Positions 30,821 through 39,888 of a stretch of DNA of 64,000 bases are shown here, piece by piece. Position numbers and translations under genes: made by a program. The notes beneath the pieces were generated by a model. That model did no database searches and was not told the origin of the DNA. It worked only from the letters and a program-made list of their open reading frames with translations. The stretch's first letter is position 1; each line of letters begins with the position of its first letter. Origin of the DNA: Alitta virens (lineage: Eukaryota > Annelida > Polychaeta > Phyllodocida > Nereididae); assembly GCA_932294295.1 (NCBI GenBank), contig OW028585.1:15346771-15410770 (forward strand), given 5' to 3'.

Positions 30821-32503
30821 TCCTACTTTTAAAGAGTACATTTGTTCTTTGAGATGATAATAATAATATGACAATCATAGGTAATGATGTGAAAAACATA
30901 GTTAATGTACATGTATACATATTATGATTATATGACAATATCATGAGTATGTTACAGAGCTTCATTTGCTCTCATCTCACGAAATAAAACGCGGTTCCGT
31001 TCTAAGAGATACTTCTTAAAATCTGAAACAGTTTTCACAGACGTGGTCTCTGGAAAGTAGGAAACCCTTTGTGATGTCTTTTTGGTTTGCAGTCCCAAAG
31101 TTGATCCTTGATGTAGGTATGTACAAAATCTTCCACTAGGGCGAGCCTGGTCTTGTTTGGCTCAGTACCTTTGAAAAGATGCGTTTCGCCGATGTTGTGG
31201 AGGTAAAGGTTATCAAGGTTCCGTGATGTTTGGCAAACCAGGTGAGCACTTCGAGATATTGTAGCTGTGCTGCATGAACCTTTGTTTTTCATGTTATCTG
31301 AAAAGGTGCCAGAATATGGTAATTTACATTAAATGTTTCAGGGTCATTCAAATATTACATTAAGTTACTCCTTATTGTTCCTTGTAAATTGCCATAGTGA
31401 AGTGCTAAACTTCTTAGTCAAATGTTCCTTTAGTTACTGTTTGAGATATGGGGTCAAACTTAGGAAAGATATTTCTGATTCAACAATAAATAATGTAAAT
31501 TATGCACGAGCGCACAGAATAAATTCTTACCTTTTAGGTCGCGATTGTGATGTTCGTTCAGCAGATCTAGTTCAATATTCCGCCCTTCCCTCCCCACTGT
31601 GTTGGCTGTCCGGCAGTAAGTAAGTTCATCCCGTATCCTTGGTATGGCAGTCCCACCAATAGCTGAAAGAGAAACAGTATACAGTGTAGTATGTATCCAT
31701 CCATAAATATACCAACAAAAACTCAGAACTAAAAAAGTTAGGTTTATTTTTTTTACCAGCAAGTAATCGATGACCCACAGGCAAGTAATTTGTATGGTTG
31801 TTGGTGTGAAATTGCTTGAGATCTATTCGCCATTGGCCGATGATGGCTTGGCCATCACCATGGCAAAATGGCATCCTTTCTGGCAAGAAGATGCAAGCTT
31901 TCACGCACCAAGGCTTCGGTATGACTTAACTTGTAGTCAATATTGCCCTCACATGTTTGACTGCAATGCCATGAGCCACTCTTCAGGTCTGCAAGGACAC
32001 CACTTCGGTGTCATCAACAAGTTCATTATAAATCCGAAATAGACCAATATGATATAACTGTAATAGATTATTAGGCCTACCTTCAAATTCTTGGGAATTC
32101 AACCCAAGGCATGTCATTTGAAAGTGCTGGCCTCTTTCACATGTGCTATTGTGGCATGTCAAAGTAGGTTCACCTATTTTGTGCATTTGACACACACAAA
32201 AGAGAGAGCTTCCCACCGACATTTGGCATTCCTCATCGCACCACCAGTCACCTTCTACCGCAGCCTCCATTCCCACACATTTGCAATGAAACCATCGGCC
32301 GTTGATGCAACCCCGGTTAGAACACATAACCATGGGACCATCTTCTCCTATATATATATATAATACATGTTCTTGTTATAAGTGGAACCTATCCCACTGC
32401 ATGCCAGTTGCAATATAAAAATAAACCTATTATTTGAATAATCACCTTTTCTACAATAGCAGTATGTTGCAGTCGTGTCTTTAACAGACGATGGCGTGTA
32501 ACA

Positions 32504-32700
32504 GGGCGGGGGCCTAGCTCAGAGGTAGCGCTCTGGGCTTCCAACCGCTGGGTCCCGGGTTCTATAGGGTTTGATTCCCGGTCGAGCCTAAGTTGGATGG
32601 CTGTTTCATCCTTCATCTCATTGCCATGGTCTCTACCTGTCCTAATTAACCCAACTGGTGCAGAAATACAGGACGTAAAGCCCTAATCACCCACCCACCC
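32504..32700 (+). mobile_element. SINE-A inside the PHD-gene exon
   Basis: Full length, with a 10-base internal insertion (GGTTCTATAGGGTTTGATTC) at the B box. Flanking ACGATGGC is shared on both sides. It interrupts the exon upstream of PHD finger 1, between the codons for VVLPS and SVKDT. Confidence 0.88.
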
Positions 32701-33078
32701 AACATACGATGGCAATACGACCTCCGCATCGAGTACTTCGGCAATGTCTATGATCTCCCACACTTTGGATACAATCCTATTTGCAGTGCACTCTAGCATT
32801 GCCTGTCTCTCGTCTGGTGATGTCTCTTTGGCATTTGATAGACCTGCAAACAAAATGTTAAAATGAAAATGTTAGTTTGACACCAAAGACATACTTAAAA
32901 CATTGGTAACAATTTGATTAATTGCTGCATCCATGTCCAGCTGTAACCTGGGACTGATGCTATTACCTTGGGGAATTTCATCTAGTGTCTTCATTGCTAG
33001 CAGTTTCATTGCTAGAAGCAGGACATACCCTGTTGTGGTCACCTTCATCAACTGCCACGAATCCGCAAATTCCGCATG

Positions 33079-33273
33079 TGGGTGGGTGGGTGGGTGATTA
33101 GGGCTTTACGTCCTGTATTTCTGCACCAATTGGGCTAATTAGGACAGGCAGAGACCATGGCAATGAGACGAAGGATGAAATGGCCATCCAACATAGGATC
33201 GACCGGGAATAGAACCCGGGACCCAGCGGTTGGAAGCCCAGAGCGCTACCTCTGAGCTAGGCCCCCACCCTCA
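33079..33273 (-). mobile_element. SINE-A, full length, minus strand
   Basis: One of only two antisense copies. Tail (CCCA)n read as GGGTGGGTGGG at 33078-33095; head ends at about 33270. It sits at the edge of the 33079-32967 exon of the PHD gene. Confidence 0.88.
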
Positions 33274-33690
33274 CCCTCCTGTAAAGCTGAAGCAGCTTGT
33301 GCAATGCGCACTGTCCTGTTTTAGCCACTGGGGATAGAGGACTTTCTTATCAGGGTGCATTGTTATGGAATAACCTTCCAGTAAATGTTAAACGTACTCA
33401 AGATATACAGGAATTTAAAAATCTACTTGTCAAATGTAACATATTTAATGCTTGTCAATGTGGTTCATGCGTAATCTGCTTAATCGATAACTTAAGATAA
33501 TTTCAAGGTATGGAGATACGAACATGTATATTTTAACATTTCATTAACTCATCTGTAAATATTTCATCTTATTTTCAACATTTTTACTTGTCGGTTAAAA
33601 GCTTTATAGCTTGTGTTGATTGTTGTACAATGTTTTCATCCCCGACGTTAAATAAAATTTTACTTACTTACTTTTACTTACTTACTTACT
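33262..33690 (+). mobile_element. LINE 3' end with (TTAC)n tail
   Basis: LSYQGALLWNNLPVNVKRTQ followed by DIQEFKNLLVKCNIF is the extreme C-terminus of CR1/L2-like ORF2 proteins (GAxxWNxLPxxI…FKxxLK). The 3' UTR ends CATCCCCGACGTTAAATAAA and a (TTAC)n tail at 33660-33695. It lies within an intron of the PHD gene. Confidence 0.75.
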
Positions 33691-34566
33691 TACTTCACCC
33701 CAAGTGTTTCCACCCTCGCTGCGTGGAGGCCAAGGACCTTCGAGGGCTAAATTCTGCATGTACATTGCCCTAGGACCATAGATAGATAGATAGATAGATA
33801 GATATTGCAAGTGCATAAATTTCAGCCTTAAACATCACATTGACGAGGTATATTCATATATCCATAAAAGTTATTATAATATGTCATACTTTATTGTGTT
33901 CATCCCACCATTGCAAATTCTGATATATATACAGTAACAGTTACCTTGACATATTTGAAGTCCAGTTTGTTGCGCACATTCATAAGTGTACCTCTGTCTG
34001 CTGCACTGCCACCTTTGAAGAATTTGTCAAAGTAGTCCTACAAAAAGTGGTAATGCAAAATGTAATTGTCTAAGTGACTCCCGATGCATATTTCTTTTTC
34101 GAGTAAACATGCAGTTTATCAATAGTGCAATGTGTGTGGTTAATAAACTGTTTTAACATTTTACATATTGATATTAATACTTCTTACAGAAATCTACTTA
34201 CCCAGGGTGCTTCCTAAATCCGAACATCATCAGGTCCATTGTGTTATAGTTATTGGTTAGATGAGGTTATAAGTGTGACATTAATTATGTGCACATGACT
34301 GGCAACACAAGAAAAGGAATTTATAAATAAATCACTTGATATTAATAACAGCTCATTTTGTATATTGACAACTCAGCCATGTGGTTTTGATATGAATGGC
34401 TGTATAGGGAAAATCCAATTTAACAATAGGGCTTTTAAGCGTTTAGTGAAAAGTACAATATGTCAAATTTACATTTCTATAAGTTGGTGGTAATTCTGTA
34501 CAATCCATATAGTGCTGCCATTATAACATATCCTGTTTTAAGGTATAAATGTAACACACTGGCTTC

Positions 34567-34757
34567 GGGGCGGAGGCCTAGCTCAGATGTAGCGCTAAGG
34601 GCTTCCAACCACTGGATCCTGGGTTCGATTCCCGGTTGAGCCTAAGTTGGATGGCTGTTTCCTCCTTCGTCTCATTGCCATGGTCTCTTCCTGTCCTAAT
34701 CAGCCCAACTGGTGCAGAAATACAGGACGTAAAGCCCTAATCACACACACACACAGG
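34567..34757 (+). mobile_element. SINE-A, full length
   Basis: Diverged head (GATGTAGCGCTAAGGGCTTC) and (CA)n tail. It abuts the MULE delta exon at 34770; no convincing flank duplication. Confidence 0.85.
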
Positions 34758-34769
34758 AAGTTACCAGGG

Positions 34770-34950
34770 ACATACTCCTCTCTCAAACAGAATTCAAGAG
34801 TCTTTGGTTGTGTTGGAGCATTGCCCTGGTATGTACGGTTGAAATTTCTGTGCATACGAGCATGCAACGGCAGGATGCAGTGTGGGTTGGTTTGTGTCTT
34901 CTTTAGCATGGCATCCTTGATGATACGTCCTGAGGGTGTCTAGGCCTCAC
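34770..34950 (-). pseudogene. MULE transposase N-terminal exon, copy delta
   Basis: The minus strand encodes GRIIKDAMLKKTQTNPHCIL, PLHARMHRNFNRTYQGNAP and KTLEFCLREEYVPGNFL, an open exon of about 60 codons. It corresponds to the region between the N-terminal DNA-binding part and the catalytic core of MULE transposases. It is close to copy gamma (18.06-18.18 kb) but retains the RNFNRTYQG segment lost there. The coding match ends at a SINE; no catalytic exon follows immediately, and the next minus-strand gene is the DUF6589/PHD gene. Confidence 0.75.
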
Positions 34951-35261
34951 AACCGAAAGGCAACTTGTAATCTAGAAACAAAAGAGCTCAAAGGTGACAA
35001 TCATGTTATGGTATATTTTGCTTTGTTTTTGGAAAAATTGATGGTTTAGTTTGTAAACCCCCTTTGATAATTACAATTAAGTCACCTGCCATGTTGAGGT
35101 GTTCTAGGCAGAGTTGTGAAGCATCATGTGTCAAGTGCAACATTGCAATTATTACCTAAAGTGTAAATGTAATCAATTAAATTAAAGGCCATGTGTTCTT
35201 ATTTCTTAATATCTCAATCATGTAAGTAATTAGTGTATTTTGGATTAAGCAACTTAGTTTT
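34950..35261. repeat. Direct repeat of the MULE 5' region (partner of 18.18-18.82 kb)
   Basis: Sequence such as AAACAAAAGAGCTCAAAGG, TATGGTATATTTTGCTTT and GGCCATGTGTTCTTATATCT (35188 copy: TTATTTCT) is shared with 18206-18830 in the same orientation. The middle segments differ, with copy-specific insertions. Confidence 0.8.
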
Positions 35262-35415
35262 GACGAGTCTACTTTTTTATGACAACTTGACCAATTGGCG
35301 AGATGACTTATTGATGAGATGATTGTTGGTCATGTCGTCAAAGGTCCAACTCGTCAAACGGTCAAGTCATCAAAAAAAAGTTAACTCATCAATAACGTTG
35401 GTCAACTTGTCAACA
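35262..35415. repeat. MULE delta 5' iterons (GTCAANTCRTCAA)
   Basis: About five direct units: GGTCATGTCGTCAA, GGTCCAACTCGTCAA, CGGTCAAGTCATCAA, GTTAACTCATCAA, GGTCAACTTGTCAA. The homology with the 18.8-19.15 kb region ends at about 35415, so this marks the outer limit of the repeat. Confidence 0.65.
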
Positions 35416-35734
35416 GAAAAGCAATTAAAGTACAGTTTGCACTCAGGAGGGAGATAACTTAAACTTAATACTGCCCTCCATTGATAAAAGGCAGTAATAT
35501 CAAAGTGGCAGAATTTGGGAAAGCACGTTTTGTTTCTTCATTTATAGAATAAGAAATAATCATGCACAAGCAAATATTTTAAATAAATATATATATATAT
35601 ATGAGGGTGAGCTTTTCAAATCAAGTAGAAATCCAATAATAAAATATTTTAGCACTTTTATGAGGCTTACATCCTACTGTCATGTTTCTTCAAACGGGAA
35701 TGACACACATTACTTCTTGAAGAGGATGAAAGTG

Positions 35735-36045
35735 TGTGGGTGCCGTGGTCTAGTGGTGAAGGCATTAGACTCGTACACGCAAGGTCGTGGGTTCACTCTC
35801 AGCCATGGCATGGTGGAACTGAGCAGATACTCTGTAACTCTTTGCTGCACTCCACCCAAGTGTGAATGGGTACTTACTTGGCTTTAGGCAGTGATGGTAA
35901 TTGTAGAGCGCATTAACCCTAAGTGTGCCTAATTGGCTGCAGATTGGGCGTATACTCCCCGTCGTGCTTGAAGGCTTGATGTTTTTGGCAGAGCTCGATA
36001 TACATCGAGATGGCAGACAGAAAACCCACACACACATTTACATGA
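35735..36045 (+). mobile_element. tRNA-derived SINE, family C
   Basis: Head GGTGCCGTGGTCTAGTGGTG (A box) and GTCGTGGGTTCACTCTC (B box), then a body with CTGCACTCCACCCAAGTGTG followed by AATGGGTACTTACTTGGC. It is distinct from SINE-A. A headless relative lies at 48470-48610. Confidence 0.75.
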
Positions 36046-36755
36046 AAGTTAGAAAAACCCACTGGTTTAATGTGTTACTAGTCCTGATTATAAAAGCCCT
36101 GTAAAGCTTCTGTGGGACTAATATTACTGTAATTTGGTATTATTCTGATAATCTATCATTGCATGTGTTATGAAGGGAATTTTTGGAATATATCTAACTA
36201 GTACACTAATGCATATATATCATGTTTGTAAAAAGAGTACAATAAACACCAAATAAAGGGACTATAATATTACATGAATGAAACTTCACAATGACTTATG
36301 CACTCAATGAAATTACCAAGTTTCGATACAAATATGATATCAAATATCTTTCAGATTCATAAGACTGCATTCAAAACTCGTGTAAAAATTCACCACAAAT
36401 TTACTTGCAATGAGCATTGTTTGCCGTTTTTATCTGACCATGGATGGATAGGTCACCCAAATTAACTGGTTTTTATGCAAGATCTAATTTTTTGTAAACA
36501 AGAAAATTATTTAAAAAAACGAAAAGATTATATATCTGGCAATGTGGGAACAGCAATGAAATGGGAGTGTTTAATTGTCCTGTGTGAAATGGAATGAATG
36601 CAAATACATGATAATTTATAAGAAAGCTTTAATATAAAGAAATGGATAACAAGTAAAGGTCTCTTTAAAAAGAGACCTGTACCAGACTTGTGTGTGATAA
36701 TAGTCAATAGTAGATATAAATGACACGTATACATAATATTAATTTTAAAAAAATT

Positions 36756-36831
36756 CTGTGGACTGGACTTAAACCGCTGCACTCTCAGCACTTTTCAAGC
36801 AGACCAACGCCTTAGACAATTCAGCCACAGC
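36756..36831 (-). tRNA. tRNA-Ser-like pseudogene or SINE head
   Basis: The minus strand starts GCTGTGGCTGAATTGTCTAA and ends CCACAG, giving six acceptor pairs. An A box-like CTAAGGCGTTGG and a loop CTTGAAA (UGA anticodon position) suggest serine. The anticodon stem does not pair well and the T-loop (GTTTAAGTCC) is poor. It is unlikely to be functional. Confidence 0.4.
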
Positions 36832-37274
36832 TGCTTGCTACAAGAAGCTTAACTTTTCTGGCACTTATGGCCTGTAAACCATGTGGTCAATTACCTGAAA
36901 AAACGAAGTTGTTTAGCTTATTCTACTGCAGTAAAATTCCATGGTTACAAATTCTATTATTACTAAATATTTAATTTATAAACTTTGGAAGTTGTAACCA
37001 AGGAATTTACCCAAAATTAGTTAAAACTATGGTCACTGTAGAGCTCACTTATGTGAATTATCATGATCTGGTAATCGTCAGGAAAGTAGGAATTTGGACA
37101 AAATTTCCTTTCTTCATCTATAAATATGTGACTTTGTTAAAGCTAATATTAGTCATAGTTTTATCGTGTGATAGGTCTGGACGCCAGATATATCAAAATT
37201 GTTAATCCAACCTTCGGGTTGCTAATAAAGCCATGTGCCTCAATATTCATTTAGAACAGCAAGGATTGGTCTCT

Positions 37275-37412
37275 GCCTGTCCTATCCGGTAGAGCCTATG
37301 TTGGATGGCTGTTTCATCCTTTCGTCTCATTGCACATGGTCCCTGCCTGTCCTAATTAGCCCATCAGGTGCAGAAATACAGGACGTAAAGCCCTAATCCA
37401 CCACCACCACCA
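37275..37412 (+). mobile_element. SINE-A, partial
   Basis: Starts within the B-box end (CCGGTAGAGCCTATGTTGGA) and has (CCA)n tail. The head is lost. Confidence 0.75.
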
Positions 37413-37414
37413 CC

Positions 37415-37485
37415 ACCTGTCCTAATTAGCCCAACTGGTGCAGAAATATAGGACGTAAAACCCTAATCACACACACACGCACAAA
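37415..37485 (+). mobile_element. SINE-A, 3' fragment in tandem
   Basis: CTGTCCTAATTAGCCCAACT to (CA)n tail, directly behind the preceding copy. Confidence 0.75.
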
Positions 37486-37572
37486 CAAGGATCAAATACG
37501 AAGGAACTAAAACCTTCTTTGTTTTTCCTACGTTTCTATGAGTAGAGCTTTGATTTAGTAGGAATAAAATCA

Positions 37573-37845
37573 ATGACACAAAACACAGGTGATCATAGCA
37601 AATTAGTGGGTGTTTTTAGCTCCGTGTTTCATCATAGTGGGCTATGTATTATGTGGACGGAGAACGATGCAATCTACGATGATATTATAAATGAACGAAA
37701 TATCCTGCGAAAACTTACAATGGCATATCTTAAACCGTACTCAGTAAATTCAATGCACACTTTTTGCAATAGATACCATGATCATCTAGTTAAACAATAT
37801 CCAACTAATTGTGAACACAGTAACTGCTATGTTTGTCAGTCATAA
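37573..37845 (+). CDS. Unrecognised 90-aa open frame
   Basis: Includes DDIINERNILRKLTMAYLKP and ends CEHSNCYVCQS. The Cys-rich end and a following AT-rich stretch leading to ATAAAGTATCTATCTATATC at about 38333 suggest the 3' part of a retroelement ORF. No family was recognised. Confidence 0.3.
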   Translation: MTQNTGDHSKLVGVFSSVFHHSGLCIMWTENDAIYDDIINERNILRKLTMAYLKPYSVNSMHTFCNRYHDHLVKQYPTNCEHSNCYVCQS

Positions 37846-38130
37846 AACTAAACTCATCCCATCCTTTTCATGTCATTACATTATCATTATTACATTTTTG
37901 TAAAAAAAAAATTCTATCCATGTTATATAACTTAAAATAATAGCATAATTATTTTTGTTTAATCTTAATTTAATTTTCTTTCTTTTTATTGAAGATGCCA
38001 CCATTACAGCTAATGCTTAGGTGGTTTCCTGATGGACCTATACTTATAACAGATTAAAACAGATTAAAATTCATAGTTAACATCATGTAATTGTCCTATT
38101 AGATAAAATGTTTCTGTACCATTCCATCAA

Positions 38131-38320
38131 GGGGGCGGGGGCCTAGCTCAGAGGTAGCGCTCTGGGCTTCCAACCGCTGGGTCCCGGGTTCGATTCCCAG
38201 TCGAGCCTAAGTTGGATGGCTGTTTCATCCTTCGTCTCATTGCCATGGTCTCTGCCTGTCCTAATTAGCCCAACTGGTGCAGAAATACAGGACATAAAGC
38301 CCTAATCACCCACCCACCCA
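38131..38320 (+). mobile_element. SINE-A, full length
   Basis: Perfect flanks CCATTCCATCAA at 38119-38130 and 38321-38332. (CCCA)n tail. Confidence 0.92.
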
Positions 38321-38339
38321 CCATTCCATCAAAAATAAA

Positions 38340-39600
38340 GTATCTATCTATATCATAACATATATGGTAGACCTACGAACTATTAACCATGTACAAAAAG
38401 CTTAGGTACGAGAAAAAAAGTTCTGAGTTGACTCAAAACTTTTGTTTGCACTCCTTGACAAGTGTTAATAATTAAGATTATCATAAAATATATTACAGTT
38501 TATGACTTTGATTTACTTCATCTTTCTATAGTCGTTATTGTTTATTCATATCAATTTGAAATTGTCATGGTTGTATATAAATGCAATCATGTGGATCATT
38601 AATGATTGCTTTGTGTTTTTTGTTGTGGTCATTGTTGCAAGCTGTCACCATATTATCATAATATGTTAATAAATTCAGTAATAATATAAATATACCATGA
38701 AATGAGTCAAGTTTAGTAAATTTTATTTTACCAAAATCCTGCAAATGGTGTCATAATAGGTTTCATTCAAACTTTGACCCACATTAGGGTGCATCAGTTG
38801 CCCCATGTTTTTAAAATTTGTACTATAGTGATGTCTATGTGATATGTTAGGTGCCTGACATCTCAATTGTATATTTAAAGCAAGTAGAAAACTAGGTATT
38901 CTGCAGGTTTTGAGCCTATTTTCATAGCTCTGTGATCAATAGTTGCGGAGATATGACATTTTAAACAAAATATCCATAGACATCAATGTTGCAGATAAGG
39001 AATCACTTAGAGGTGTTCCATTGTAATTATTAAATTTTGTGCACATACTAAGGGGCCCAAGCCTCCTAAAATATCACAAATACTTTGTATATCAAATGTT
39101 CCACTTCTGTTAAACTTAGGCCTAATGTGTGCGGCCAAGTTAAATGTTAATTTAATCAATAATAAGTTGACACAAATTAACAATTTTTATTATGCATTTA
39201 TTTATTTTGTGGTATATTTATTTCAACAGAATCAAAAACATCATCAGTTATTCATTTAAAAATGTAAAATCAAGTTTGTATGAAAAAGAGACAGAGTATA
39301 ATGTAAACACACTGTAGAAGTACCTTTGGTATTGGCCTACATGTAAATTTCAGGTTTTTCCTTCTCCTCCTCCTCCCCATCATCATCATAACAATTCAGA
39401 AAACATCAAGTGAATGTACCTGCCAGAATCGTGTATAACTTACAGTGACTATATATACAATGTCCATTTTATATAAAATAATATTAGATATATTAAAAAA
39501 ATAAGCAACCATCATTAAACATCTATTCCCAAGCATTACAGATCTGATCTACATAATTCCTGTGTTGTCAGTCGGTCGATGTCTAGCCGAGAAACCATAT
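38340..39600. other. Non-coding AT-rich spacer
   Basis: No gene, RNA or structured repeat recognised. Confidence 0.45.
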
Positions 39601-39624
39601 CCGGCTACACCTCTGCAAATGGAG

Positions 39625-39840
39625 GGTCCCTTTCTTTGTTCTTTCTTCTTGTATTTCCTTTCATTCTTTTTTTTTTCTGTCCCTCTTTCTTAAATTTTCT
39701 TTGTATCTTCCTTTCATTCTTCTTTTTTTTTAAATTCTTCCTTTCATTCTTCTGTCTTTCTTCATTCTTTCTTCTGTCCTTTTTTTTCCTTCTTTCTATT
39801 TTCTTTCCTTCTTTCTCTCTTTCGCTCGCCCATTCTTTCG
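39625..39840. repeat. Polypyrimidine (CTTT/TTCC)n tract
   Basis: About 215 bases almost wholly C and T on the plus strand, immediately 3' of the oxidoreductase gene. A mirror-like, potentially triplex-forming tract. Confidence 0.85.
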
Positions 39841-39888
39841 TTGTACTGAGGAAACAAGGTAAATTAGCAAGGTCGTTATGAGGAAAGA

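Larger units (their letters stand above)
30952..34260 (-). pseudogene. DUF6589-like protein with two PHD fingers, transposon-type
   Basis: A minus-strand spliced gene, with exons near 34260-34202, 34037-33945, 33079-32967, 32843-32446, 32347-32081, 31988-31757, 31662-31531 and 31297-30952. Blocks in order are DYFDKFFKGG…ADRGTL, SWQLMKVTTTGYVLLLAM…LDEIPQG, and SPDERQAMLECTANRIVSKV. PHD finger 1 follows (CYCRKGEDGPMVMCSNRGC … WFHC … WWCDEEC). PHD finger 2 is split by an intron (CVC…C…C…H…C … WHCSQTC). Then come DYKLSHTEALVRESLHLLAR, GQWRIDLKQF…GHRLLA, NTVGREGRNIELDLLNEHHN and a basic C-terminus. The GxNIxxDLxxExxNRxxK pattern is that of DUF6589 proteins common in marine invertebrates. PHD fingers usually read histone tails. 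Damage includes a SINE in the 32.8-32.4 kb exon, frameshifts near 31865 and 31050, and a possible stop in the first exon. The DUF6589 name rests on memory of the pattern. Confidence 0.72.
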
